From: JAXLVB01 sp046329195
GTDB taxonomy: Bacteria > Bacteroidota > Bacteroidia > Cytophagales > Spirosomataceae
Assembly (NCBI GenBank): GCA_046329195.1
Contig: JAXLVB010000001.1
Coordinates: forward strand, 2,976,001-3,040,000
Reading direction: 5' to 3'
Length of the DNA stretch: 64,000 nt
This document shows positions 23,933-31,505 of this stretch, one piece after another. A model generated the notes under the pieces. That model was not told where the DNA came from. It ran no database searches and saw nothing but the letters and a program-made list of their open reading frames with translations. Both the position numbers and the translations under genes were made by a program. How positions within the stretch are numbered: position 1 is the first letter of the stretch; every line of letters begins with the position of its first letter.

Positions 23933-24508
23933 TTACTTTGTTAGTTGTCTTCTGATTCTACTCAAACTTTGTGGCTTGATGCCCAAATACGAAGCAATGT
24001 ATTGGACAGGCACCTGTTGGACGATTTCGGGCTGTTCTGTAATCAACTTTTTGTAGCGTAATTCGGCGCTTAGTGTTGCCAAGTCATTGGCTCTGGTTTG
24101 AGTAGTAGCAATGGCTTGTTCAAAAATAATGATGCTAAATTTTTTGAAGTTTTCGCTTTGTTCAATCAACTTAACTATTTGACTTCTTTCCATGCGGAGC
24201 ACCTCACAATCGGTTACACATTGTACGTTTGTCATTGCTTTTCTTTCATTGATTAAATCCAAGAAAGACGTAATAAAACGACGAGGCGAAGCAATCAACG
24301 TGGTTACCTCGTCACCGTTATCATCATAATAAAACAAGCGCATGAAGCCTTTATTGATAAAATAAAGGTGTTTAGGTACTCGGTTTTCTTCCTCAACGAC
24401 TTCGTTTTTAGTCAAAGTGAGTGGCTCAAAATAAGCCTCGCACAACGTTTTGTCGGTATCGTTTAGCTGTGCAAAGGCACTAAAAACATGATAAAAATGA
24501 TGGAACAT
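23933..24508 (-). CDS. Crp/Fnr-family transcriptional regulator
   Basis: 191 aa counted from the ATG at 24508 (MFHHFYHVF); an upstream ATG at 24535 is also in frame. An N-terminal cyclic-nucleotide-binding-fold domain (KNEVVEEENRVPKHLYFINK, then RLFYYDDNGDEVTTLIA) lacks the canonical cAMP-binding GELAL/R signature, so it probably does not bind cAMP. The C-terminal helix-turn-helix ends YIASYLGIKPQSLSRIRRQL, typical of short Bacteroidota Crp/Fnr regulators. Same strand as and immediately upstream of the hydroxylase-reductase fusion gene, which it probably controls. Confidence 0.88.
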   Translation of the reverse strand: MFHHFYHVFSAFAQLNDTDKTLCEAYFEPLTLTKNEVVEEENRVPKHLYFINKGFMRLFYYDDNGDEVTTLIASPRRFITSFLDLINERKAMTNVQCVTDCEVLRMERSQIVKLIEQSENFKKFSIIIFEQAIATTQTRANDLATLSAELRYKKLITEQPEIVQQVPVQYIASYLGIKPQSLSRIRRQLTK

Positions 24509-24883
24509 GATTAGTGTGAGCGATAATAACTTCAATAATTACACGGTGACCAGAAGGCTTTTTAAACGGTTAGAGTAAAAGTCAATTTTACGTTGATTAG
24601 TATTGTTTTAATCCGAAATAAGATTTCAAAAGAACGGTATCAAAGGTACTATCCGAACGTCGAAAGAGGTTCAGTAGTTGAAAAATAGTAACTACACCCA
24701 AACCAACTAAAGGGGAACAAACTTGCTCTTTTGTAGTTTTTGGTGGGCTTTTTGCTATTTTCAGAAGGTCTTCGATTCGATGAATTCATTTATTTTTTGC
24801 AATTTACCATCCAATCGTGATTAACCCAACGGTCGTATCGTCTATCCAAAACTTCAACTACAATTTTCAACCAGCCTTAACCC
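24509..24883. other. Intergenic, nothing recognised
   Basis: A 375-bp AT-rich divergent region between the Crp/Fnr regulator and the M20 amidohydrolase. It must hold both promoters, but no exact consensus element, hairpin or reading frame stands out. Confidence 0.5.
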
Positions 24884-26317
24884 ATGAAATACCTAATTAC
24901 TGTTTGTTTTGTAGGATGCTTTTTTATCGCTTTCGGGCAAGCTGATAAAGCTCAAGTACTCAACCAACTCGACAAAAAAGCTTCGTATTACGGTAGCTTG
25001 GCACGCCAAATCTGGAAATATGCCGAACCGGGCTATATGGAAGAAAAAACCACTAAGCAACTGCAAGACGAACTCCGAAGCGCAGGCTTTCAGATTCAAA
25101 CAGGCGTAGCGGATATTCCAACGGCCTTTGTGGCAACCTACGGCAGTGGTAAGCCAGTGATCGGGATTTTGGCCGAAATGGATGCGCTGCCAGGGCTTTC
25201 GCAAGACACCGTTCCGACTCGTAAACCCTTCGTTATGAACGGGTATGGTCATGCTTGTGGGCATCACTTGTTTGGCGTAGGCTCTACGGCTGCGGCCATT
25301 ACTGTGAAAGAATGGCTTCAGAAATCGGGTAAGCAAGGTACTATTAAGCTCGTCGGTACACCTGCCGAAGAAGGGGCTGGCGGAGGCAAAACCTATTTGG
25401 TACAAGCAGGTATATTTAAAGACATGGATGCTGTACTACACTGGCATCCGGGTGCCGAAAACGACGGCAGCCCTTCGTCGTCGTTGGCGTATCGAGTGGC
25501 TAATTTTCGATTTTATGGCTTAGCGGCTCATGCCTCAGCCGCACCCGAGAAAGGACGCTCGGCTTTAGATGCCGTAGAGGCCATGAACTACATGGTAAAC
25601 CTCATGCGAGAGCACATCACGCCCGATACTCGTATTCATTATGTCATCAAAAAAGGCGGACTTACCTCCAACATTGTTCCTGATTTTGCCGAAGTAGAAT
25701 ATACCGTGCGTAACCCAACGGCGCAGGGGATGGAAGAGGTCTGGCAGCGGTTACTGAAAACCGCTAACGCAGCTGCCATGGGCACCGAAACCAAAATGGA
25801 ATACGAAATCATGGCAGGGCTTTACAACCTATTGCCAAATGAGGTGCTGGCAAAACTGATGCACAAAAACCTCGAAACGGTGGGTGGTGTCTTCTACACC
25901 GCCGAGGAAAAAGCATTTGGCGAAAAGTTACAGAAAACGATTGCGTCGTCCACCTTACCACCTGTTGAGAGTGCCGCCAAGGTAGCTACCTATCAAATGG
26001 GTGGCGTTACCCCTGCCTCTACCGATGTAGGCGATGTAAGCTGGGTTGTGCCCACAGCAGGACTTTCTACGGCCACGTGGGTGCCTGGCACGCCGGCGCA
26101 TAGCTGGCAAGCCGTGGCATGTGGAGGCATGAGCATTGGCGTAAAAGGCATGATGGTAGCCGCCAAGACCATTGCTCTCACGGCCTTAGACATCTACAAC
26201 GACCCAAGTGCCATCAACAAAGCCACCGACGAACTCAACAAACGCCGAGGAACTTCTACGTTTGTCTATAAATCATTGGCAGGCGATCGAAAACCTCCGT
26301 TGGATTATCGGAAGTGA
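24884..26317 (+). CDS. M20 family amidohydrolase (AbgB-like), exported
   Basis: Zinc-dependent amidohydrolase with a signal peptide (residues 1-18, ending FIAFGQA). Metal-binding signatures are AEMDALPGLS (about 97-106), GHACGHHLFG (about 122-131) and GTPAEEGAGGG (about 158-168, catalytic Glu pair), with a later HSW near 406 in the C-terminal catalytic part. The dimerisation domain spans about 205-330. Length (477 aa) and the closing region match p-aminobenzoyl-glutamate hydrolase subunit B-like proteins, which are usually larger than standard M20D amidases. A degraded copy of its last 20 codons lies downstream of the HigBA pair (27175-27237). Confidence 0.9.
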   Translation: MKYLITVCFVGCFFIAFGQADKAQVLNQLDKKASYYGSLARQIWKYAEPGYMEEKTTKQLQDELRSAGFQIQTGVADIPTAFVATYGSGKPVIGILAEMDALPGLSQDTVPTRKPFVMNGYGHACGHHLFGVGSTAAAITVKEWLQKSGKQGTIKLVGTPAEEGAGGGKTYLVQAGIFKDMDAVLHWHPGAENDGSPSSSLAYRVANFRFYGLAAHASAAPEKGRSALDAVEAMNYMVNLMREHITPDTRIHYVIKKGGLTSNIVPDFAEVEYTVRNPTAQGMEEVWQRLLKTANAAAMGTETKMEYEIMAGLYNLLPNEVLAKLMHKNLETVGGVFYTAEEKAFGEKLQKTIASSTLPPVESAAKVATYQMGGVTPASTDVGDVSWVVPTAGLSTATWVPGTPAHSWQAVACGGMSIGVKGMMVAAKTIALTALDIYNDPSAINKATDELNKRRGTSTFVYKSLAGDRKPPLDYRK

Positions 26318-26357
26318 TGTGGTTAATCTTTTGATTTTTAATTTATTATGACTTATC

Positions 26358-26397
26358 GGCACACAGAACACTTGTACCAATAGGTGGTCTGTGTGCC
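26358..26397. repeat. Perfect 10-bp inverted repeat upstream of higB
   Basis: GGCACACAGA (26358-26367) and TCTGTGTGCC (26388-26397) are exact reverse complements around a 20-nt loop. The right arm also belongs to a second, tighter palindrome, GGTCTGTG-TGC-CACAGACC (26386-26404), so two alternative hairpins compete. Confidence 0.7.
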
Positions 26398-26410
26398 ACA
26401 GACCAAGGTG
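26388..26410. repeat. 23-bp direct repeat flanking higBA, left copy
   Basis: Identical to 27149-27171 over 23 bp (begins TCTGTGTGCCACAGACC, ends AAGGTG). The two copies bracket the toxin-antitoxin genes. Confidence 0.85.
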
Positions 26411-26463
26411 GAAAGTTCCAGAAAATGGAATAAAATTCCGATTTTTGTAATATTTTTGAATTC

Positions 26464-26769
26464 ATGGTTGTTATTGCAAAATCAGCCTTAGTTAAGTTTG
26501 CTGAACTCCATCCTAATGTTATTGTTTCTTTGATGGAGTGGTACGATGTTGTATCAGAAGCGGATTGGGCTAATTTTTCGGATGTTCGCAACACCTTTAG
26601 CTCTGTTGATTATGTTGGAAATGACAGATACGTTTTTAACATTAAAGGCAACCACTACAGGCTGGTAGCCATGATTCATTTCAGTATTAGAACAGTGTAT
26701 ATAAAGTTCATAGGAACTCATGCCGAATATGATACTATTGACGTAAAAACAATTGATTACAAACCATGA
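26464..26769 (+). CDS. higB: HigB-like mRNA interferase toxin
   Basis: 101-aa RelE/ParE-superfamily toxin of the HigB type; it would cleave mRNA on the ribosome. The family core RNTFSSVDYVGNDRYVFNIK, then GNHYRLVAMIHF and TVYIKFIGTHAEYD, is intact, including the conserved Lys/His positions. Toxin-first order, with the antitoxin start overlapping the toxin stop by 4 bp, is characteristic of higBA. TATTTTTG at 26451-26458 matches the -7 consensus and would start transcription within a few bases of the ATG. AT-rich relative to neighbours and bounded by direct repeats, pointing to acquisition. Confidence 0.9.
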   Translation: MVVIAKSALVKFAELHPNVIVSLMEWYDVVSEADWANFSDVRNTFSSVDYVGNDRYVFNIKGNHYRLVAMIHFSIRTVYIKFIGTHAEYDTIDVKTIDYKP

Positions 26770-27122
26770 AACTGACCAGCGAACTTGATTATAAAAAAGC
26801 CTTTGTAGCGTTTGAACAATTAGTGAGCGAAATGGGGGATAACGCCGAAAAGCAAACTCAAGCAAGGGCGTTAGCTGAACTCATTCAACAATATGAGCAG
26901 GAAAAAATACATTTTCCTAAACCTACTACCCTTACAGGTATGATAGAGCTAAAAATGTATGAAATGAAATTGAAGCAAAAAGATGTGGCAACCTTATTGG
27001 GAGTAAATCCTTCACGAATATCAGAAATATTGAATGGTAAGAAAAAAATCACTTTAGAGTTTGCCCAAAAACTACATCAAGAACTTGGAATAGACGGTAA
27101 TTTTATTTTGGAAAAGGCATAA
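26766..27122 (+). CDS. higA: HigA-like antitoxin (XRE family)
   Basis: 118-aa partner of the preceding toxin. The N-terminal half (about 1-55) is the toxin-binding helical part; the C-terminal half holds an HTH_3/XRE domain (about 62-112; LKQKDVATLLGVNPSRISEI) followed by KKITLEFAQKLHQELGI. It should bind its own promoter and neutralise HigB. Overlaps higB by 4 bp. Confidence 0.9.
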   Translation: MKLTSELDYKKAFVAFEQLVSEMGDNAEKQTQARALAELIQQYEQEKIHFPKPTTLTGMIELKMYEMKLKQKDVATLLGVNPSRISEILNGKKKITLEFAQKLHQELGIDGNFILEKA

Positions 27123-27148
27123 TGTCTTTACAGATTCCTTATCTGTGT

Positions 27149-27171
27149 TCTGTGTGCCACAGACCAAGGTG
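27149..27171. repeat. 23-bp direct repeat flanking higBA, right copy
   Basis: Exact match of 26388-26410, located 26 bp after the higA stop and directly before the duplicated M20 3' end. Confidence 0.85.
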
Positions 27172-27174
27172 AAA

Positions 27175-27237
27175 TTTGTCTATAAATCGCTGAATCGAAA
27201 ATCTCCGTTGAATTATCGGAAAAACGTGGTTTAATCT
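27175..27237 (+). pseudogene. Degraded duplicate of the M20 amidohydrolase 3' end
   Basis: Translates to FVYKSLNRKSPLNYRKNVV then stop, against FVYKSLAGDRKPPLDYRK then stop at the end of the intact gene (26261-26317). The similarity continues a few bases past the stop (GTGGTTTAATCT against GTGGTTAATCT). Nothing of the rest of the gene is present upstream. It marks a past duplication, or replacement of a second copy by the higBA module. Confidence 0.75.
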
Positions 27238-27447
27238 CTGTAAAAAGATGCTGACAGCTCTGTGCGGATTATCCTGCCAGTCGTCGAAGCTTTTGGATAT
27301 GTAGTTGGACGACCAGAACATTTGCGGTTGCTGTCGCCTGTGTACAAGCGAGGACGCTTGCACCAGTTCCTGTATTTGCAAAAAATACGCTACTTAATGT
27401 AGCAGTACCTCTTTGAAGATTGTCTTATCACCTAACCCTTTTCACCC
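27238..27447. other. Intergenic between higBA remnant and lrp-like gene
   Basis: Apart from the REP-like repeat at 27328-27367, this stretch (part of a 325-bp gene-free interval from 27123) shows no gene or clear terminator. Confidence 0.5.
27328..27367. repeat. Dispersed REP-like palindromic repeat, copy 2
   Basis: 35 of 40 bases match 3646-3685. The stem is CAAGCG-AGGA-CGCTTG. The GAGGAC tip is shared with the 10-bp-stem palindrome at 55005-55028. Confidence 0.7.
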
Positions 27448-27909
27448 TCATACCTCAATCGCCGTGGTGCGTTTGATTTCTTCCATCACAAACGAACTGT
27501 TCATGTGCAATACCGACTGCAAGACTGATAACTTACTCTGATACAGGTTGTTGTAGGTTTCCATATCTTCTACCACAATTTTCAGTAAATAATCCTGATT
27601 TCCAGAAACCACACTACACTCAATCACCTGTGGGATGGTACGGATGGCTTCATTGAATTCTAAGAAGCTTTCTTGGCGTTGTTTGTCCAAGGTAACAAAA
27701 CAATAGACGGTGAGCGCTTTGCCTAACTTTTTGGCGTTGATTAGAGCTACGTACCGCTCAATAATTCCCTGATTTTCAAGTTTTTTGATTCGGTCGTGTA
27801 CGGGAGTGAGGCTGAGGTTGACTTGCTCGGCTATTTCTCGTACAGTGAGGCGTCCGTTTTCTTGCAATAAGCTCAAAATTCGACGATCGGTGTCATCTAA
27901 TGGAATCAT
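27448..27909 (-). CDS. Lrp/AsnC-family regulator
   Basis: 153 aa. The N-terminal winged HTH (residues about 4-55; RRILSLLQENGRLTVREIAE, then LTPVHDRIKKLENQGIIERY) and the C-terminal RAM/AsnC effector domain (about 68-145; VIECSVVSGNQDYLLKIVVE) are complete. These regulators bind amino acids. It is divergent from the alanine dehydrogenase gene with about 170 bp between the start codons, the classic arrangement for an alanine-responsive Lrp-type activator of ald. Confidence 0.93.
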   Translation of the reverse strand: MIPLDDTDRRILSLLQENGRLTVREIAEQVNLSLTPVHDRIKKLENQGIIERYVALINAKKLGKALTVYCFVTLDKQRQESFLEFNEAIRTIPQVIECSVVSGNQDYLLKIVVEDMETYNNLYQSKLSVLQSVLHMNSSFVMEEIKRTTAIEV

Positions 27910-28032
27910 GGTGTGAGTAAGTAGAATTTTTTTCGGGAAGGTTTTAGTAATTTTTACCTTTTATAGAAAAAAACAATTAAATAATTGATAAAAATAGTAA
28001 AATTTTCTTATTTTATTTTAAATAACAGAAAA

Positions 28033-28040
28033 TATTTTTG
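28033..28040 (+). promoter_or_regulatory. Candidate -7 element for ald
   Basis: TATTTTTG matches TAnnTTTG and lies about 43 bp before the ald ATG at 28083. The region is AT-rich, so chance matches are likely, and no good -33 TTG was seen. Confidence 0.3.
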
Positions 28041-28082
28041 TTTTTCTCAATTTTGCATCGTCAACTTCAACCAATCAGCACC

Positions 28083-29195
28083 ATGATTATTGGCGTACCC
28101 AAAGAAATCAAAAACAACGAGAACCGAGTAGCACTTACCCCAGCAGGTGTAGCCGAACTAAAAAAACACGGACACCGTGTGTATGTGCAATCAACGGCAG
28201 GCTTAGGAAGCGGTATCAGCGACGAAGATTACGCTGGTGCAGGAGCTACAATTTTACAAACCATCGAAGAAATCTATGCGATTGCTGAGATGATTGTGAA
28301 GGTAAAAGAGCCGATTGCGTCAGAATATAACCTGATCAAAGAAAATCAGTTGTTGTTTACGTACTTTCACTTTGCCTCGTCAGAGCCGCTTACGCACGCT
28401 ATGATTGAGCGCAAGGCTGTTTGTTTGGCTTACGAAACGGTAGAGAAAGCAGACCGGAGTCTTCCGTTATTGGTGCCTATGAGTGAAGTTGCCGGCCGTA
28501 TGGCTATTCAAGAAGGAGCCAAATACCTCGAAAAACCGATGGGCGGACGTGGTATTTTGTTGGGTGGTGTAGCAGGCGTAAAACCAGCTAATGTGTTGAT
28601 TTTGGGTGGCGGTATTGTGGGCGCACAAGCAGCCAAGATGGCAGCGGGTTTGGGTGCTAACGTTACGATTGTGGATATATCGTTGCCTCGCCTTCGCTAC
28701 TTGGAAGACGTACTTCCAGCCAATGTAGATACCATGATGTCTAATGAATATAACATTCGGGAATTGGTGAAACACGCCGACCTGATTGTGGGAGCTGTGT
28801 TGATTCCGGGTGCTAAAGCGCCGCACCTCATTACCCGAGATATGCTTGGTTTAATGAAAAAAGGGACAGTATTGGTGGATGTAGCCGTTGACCAAGGCGG
28901 TTGTATCGAAACTTGTACACCAACTACACACGAAAATCCAACTTTTGAGATAGACGGGATTGTGCATTATTGCGTAGCCAATATGCCAGGCGCAGTGCCT
29001 TATACTTCAACCTTAGCCTTAACAAACGCTACCTTGCCGTATGCTCTACAGTTGGCAAACAAAGGTTGGCAAAAGGCTTGTCGTGACAACGAAGAGTTGA
29101 AGAAAGGCCTTAATGTTGTACACGGTAAAGTAGTTTATAAAGGAGTGTCGGATGCGTGGGGACTGAACTTTAATAGTGTAGAAGAAGTGTTGTAA
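28083..29195 (+). CDS. ald: Alanine dehydrogenase
   Basis: NAD-dependent oxidative deamination of L-alanine to pyruvate and ammonia. MIIGVPKEIKNNENRVALTP at the N terminus is the family hallmark and fixes the start at the ATG at 28083, 15 codons into the open frame. MVKVKEPI (substrate Lys), FTYFHFA (catalytic His region), the NAD loop LILGGGIVGAQAAKMAAGLGA and DQGGCIETCTPTTH are all present. 370 aa is the usual length. Divergent from, and probably controlled by, the Lrp-type regulator. Confidence 0.97.
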   Translation: MIIGVPKEIKNNENRVALTPAGVAELKKHGHRVYVQSTAGLGSGISDEDYAGAGATILQTIEEIYAIAEMIVKVKEPIASEYNLIKENQLLFTYFHFASSEPLTHAMIERKAVCLAYETVEKADRSLPLLVPMSEVAGRMAIQEGAKYLEKPMGGRGILLGGVAGVKPANVLILGGGIVGAQAAKMAAGLGANVTIVDISLPRLRYLEDVLPANVDTMMSNEYNIRELVKHADLIVGAVLIPGAKAPHLITRDMLGLMKKGTVLVDVAVDQGGCIETCTPTTHENPTFEIDGIVHYCVANMPGAVPYTSTLALTNATLPYALQLANKGWQKACRDNEELKKGLNVVHGKVVYKGVSDAWGLNFNSVEEVL

Positions 29196-29222
29196 TTGCA
29201 TTCATCATCAGCGAACAAAACT

Positions 29223-29257
29223 AACCCGTCAGCGCAAGTCGGCGGGTTTTGTTTTTT
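29223..29257. terminator. Intrinsic terminator after ald
   Basis: AACCCGTC (29223-29230) pairs with GGCGGGTT (29241-29248) with one G-T pair, followed by TTGTTTTTT. It lies 28 bp after the ald stop and reaches the 3' end of the convergent gene. Confidence 0.8.
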
Positions 29258-30188
29258 ACTCATCGTAAAAGTCTATTTTGGCTCGAAACATAGGAGAAGC
29301 GTAACCCGCCGTCATTGTTTTCCAAGGGCCATTGTTTATTCTCACTCTTCCCTGTAAATCTTCAAACTCATTATTAAGGCCAATTTGTTGACCATAAAAC
29401 ATTCTATTTGCACCACCATTTCGATACTTTACTTGATAAAAATATTTTTTGTCACTCAAATTAAGCCATTCCATTGATATAAAAATGCCACTTAAACCAA
29501 AAGGAATATTATACTTACTTACATCTACCGTACAATAATGGTTAGGTCGTGAGGCACGGGTTATTACGTTCTCGATGAGTAAATCTTTTCCTGGCATATT
29601 GTTGTCATCAGGTTCATAAATCCTCACTCTAAAAGGCGTTTTGTGCTTTCCAAATCGAACAACGTAGAAACTAACTTCTTTTAAATAGCCAATTTGCTTT
29701 TCATCATTTGGAATAAATAAAGCTGATTCTCGTAATGTAGAACCCCCCATTTGACCAAAAACAAATCCTCTATGCGCTTCTGTTGCTCCTTTCCATAGAG
29801 AACGAATCTTTTTCTTTTTTTGAATAGTTACAGGTAAGAGTATAAGTGGTGATTCTTCAAGATAAAATATAGAGCTTTCTATAGCTTTATCAAGCGACAT
29901 TTGAAGCGTTCGATAACCCAATAATTGAATATATACACTATCTCTTTTTACACCCTGTAAATTCAACTCAAATTCTCCATCTTCATTTGAATGAATGCCG
30001 ATGTTGGCATTTTTTAGATAAATTGTAGCAAATGCAAGGGATTTTTTATCTGTCTTTGATAATATTTTACCTTTTAACTGAGAGAACACACTCACATTAA
30101 AGGAAAAGATTAAACAAAACGTAATTAGAAAAAATTTATACTTGTCAGGGAATAATGAATTCACGGTAAAAAAATTTAGGTATGACAT
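29256..30188 (-). CDS. Carboxypeptidase-regulatory-like domain protein, exported
   Basis: 310 aa. A hydrophobic signal region (residues about 18-36) ends near VFSQLKG, after which a CarboxypepD_reg-like beta-sandwich (about 37-115) runs: GKILSKTDKKSLAFATIYLK, GIHSNEDGEFELNL, VYIQLLGYRTL. This is the domain found at the N terminus of TonB-dependent receptors, but here no plug or barrel follows. The remaining 190 residues (KGATEAHRGFVFGQMGGSTL onward) form an uncharacterised beta-rich domain also seen in other Bacteroidota proteins of this type. AT-rich. The small secreted peptide gene lies 58 bp upstream on the same strand. Confidence 0.82.
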   Translation of the reverse strand: MSYLNFFTVNSLFPDKYKFFLITFCLIFSFNVSVFSQLKGKILSKTDKKSLAFATIYLKNANIGIHSNEDGEFELNLQGVKRDSVYIQLLGYRTLQMSLDKAIESSIFYLEESPLILLPVTIQKKKKIRSLWKGATEAHRGFVFGQMGGSTLRESALFIPNDEKQIGYLKEVSFYVVRFGKHKTPFRVRIYEPDDNNMPGKDLLIENVITRASRPNHYCTVDVSKYNIPFGLSGIFISMEWLNLSDKKYFYQVKYRNGGANRMFYGQQIGLNNEFEDLQGRVRINNGPWKTMTAGYASPMFRAKIDFYDE

Positions 30189-30245
30189 ATTTTACAAAAG
30201 TAGTTCATTGAAATAAATAATGAACTACTTTTGAAATGATACAGA

Positions 30246-30482
30246 TTATGGATTGCAAGAATTAAAACTATATTCTGTACGAATACAAATACCAAATACA
30301 TAAGTTCTTGTTATCCATCCTTCATAGCAATTTCCAAACCCATCACATGTATAACCAATACTTTCTTCTTCTACACCCATAAATAACCAAGCATATGCAG
30401 GCTGAGCAGAGAATGTCAACATCATAGTCAAAAGAAATGCTGTTAGGAATTTTTTTGAGAAAAGAGTTTTTTTGTTCTTCAT
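30246..30482 (-). CDS. Small secreted Cys-containing peptide
   Basis: 78 aa with a strong signal peptide (MKNKK start, core FLLTMMLTFS, cleavage near QPAYA|W at about residue 31). The mature peptide of about 47 residues has four Cys in a YTCDGFGNCY ... GICI ... NSCN spacing, so two disulfides are possible. No family recognised. Same strand as, and just upstream of, the carboxypeptidase-regulatory-like gene. Confidence 0.65.
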   Translation of the reverse strand: MKNKKTLFSKKFLTAFLLTMMLTFSAQPAYAWLFMGVEEESIGYTCDGFGNCYEGWITRTYVFGICIRTEYSFNSCNP

Positions 30483-30848
30483 GATTTTTACGATTTAAGG
30501 GTTAAAATTTAATTTGCGAAATCTGATAAAAAAAAAATGAATAATCAAAGTTATTACTTGTTTTTTATTTAACGGTAAAAAAAGCCATCTGAGTTCTATT
30601 ACATTTTTCTTGTTTCTCGTTGGAAAATAGTACTTTCGTTGTCTAAAATACTTGTTAATATGAATCACTCTTTTACCAGTAAACTCGAACCAACAATGAG
30701 GTGGGCGATTGGCTCTCTTGATGGCATCTCCCTTGTTTAATGATGGCGATTCATTTTTTTAAATCCTGTCACAAAGGTTTTGGCGAACATAATCGAAAGA
30801 TTTAGTATCAAGTGAGCAGGCTTTGGAGAGATTTTAGACGCCTGATAG
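30483..30848. other. Intergenic, nothing recognised
   Basis: A 366-bp AT-rich divergent gap with homopolymer A runs. TACTTTCG near 30640 is one mismatch from the -7 consensus but is 200 bp from the next gene. No gene or hairpin seen. Confidence 0.5.
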
Positions 30849-31466
30849 ATGGAACAGAAGACAAAACATCAAAAGACTATGGCAGAAGTAATGCAAATAC
30901 CCAAGATTCTGATCTACGAAGAATTTGACGGGCATCCTGTCTATCGCAAAGGATATAAAGATTTTTTGTTGGGTCTTAAAACCGTAGAAGAAATTATGGG
31001 AACCAGTGCTTTACAGTGGTTTATCACAATGATTTTGACCAAGTTTTTGAATCGTAATTTACCAGATACTTATTATGCAGGTTCGGCAGAATTGGGTATT
31101 CATATTTCAAAGGGAAATAACCAGTCGGTGGATATTGCTATTTATAGGAGCGGTCAAATCAAAATCGGACTGAATTCTATTAACTATTCTCAAGTTCCGC
31201 CGGCTGTTGTCGTAGAAGTGGATATCAAAGCCGATGATTCTGACTTTTTCTTGTCAGAATCGGATTATTTTCAGAAAAAGACAGAAAAACTCTTACAGTT
31301 TGGGGTAGAACGAGTGATTTGGGTCACCTCATCAACCCAGCGAGTGATGGTGGCCGATAACCTCGAAAAATGGGTGATTCAGACTTGGAACCAAGATTTT
31401 GAAATCATTGATGGCCTCTCTGTTAATTTGTGGAACTTATTGCGTGAAAACGGATTTGAAGGGTAA
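30849..31466 (+). CDS. Uma2-family (DUF820) nuclease-like protein
   Basis: 205 aa. The restriction-endonuclease-like core shows the family's spacing: an early FDGHPVYRKGYKDF, then NQSVDIAIYRSG (acidic Asp), PPAVVVEVDIKADD (the E-x-D/K strand) and a C-terminal ERVIWVTSSTQRVMV. Uma2 proteins are abundant in Cyanobacteria and Bacteroidota, often multicopy and of unclear biological role. It lies 39 bp before the LTA-synthase-like gene. Confidence 0.82.
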   Translation: MEQKTKHQKTMAEVMQIPKILIYEEFDGHPVYRKGYKDFLLGLKTVEEIMGTSALQWFITMILTKFLNRNLPDTYYAGSAELGIHISKGNNQSVDIAIYRSGQIKIGLNSINYSQVPPAVVVEVDIKADDSDFFLSESDYFQKKTEKLLQFGVERVIWVTSSTQRVMVADNLEKWVIQTWNQDFEIIDGLSVNLWNLLRENGFEG

Positions 31467-31505
31467 TTAGACTGGCCTCCCTAAAAGGCTGTTGCAACAC
31501 CAATT

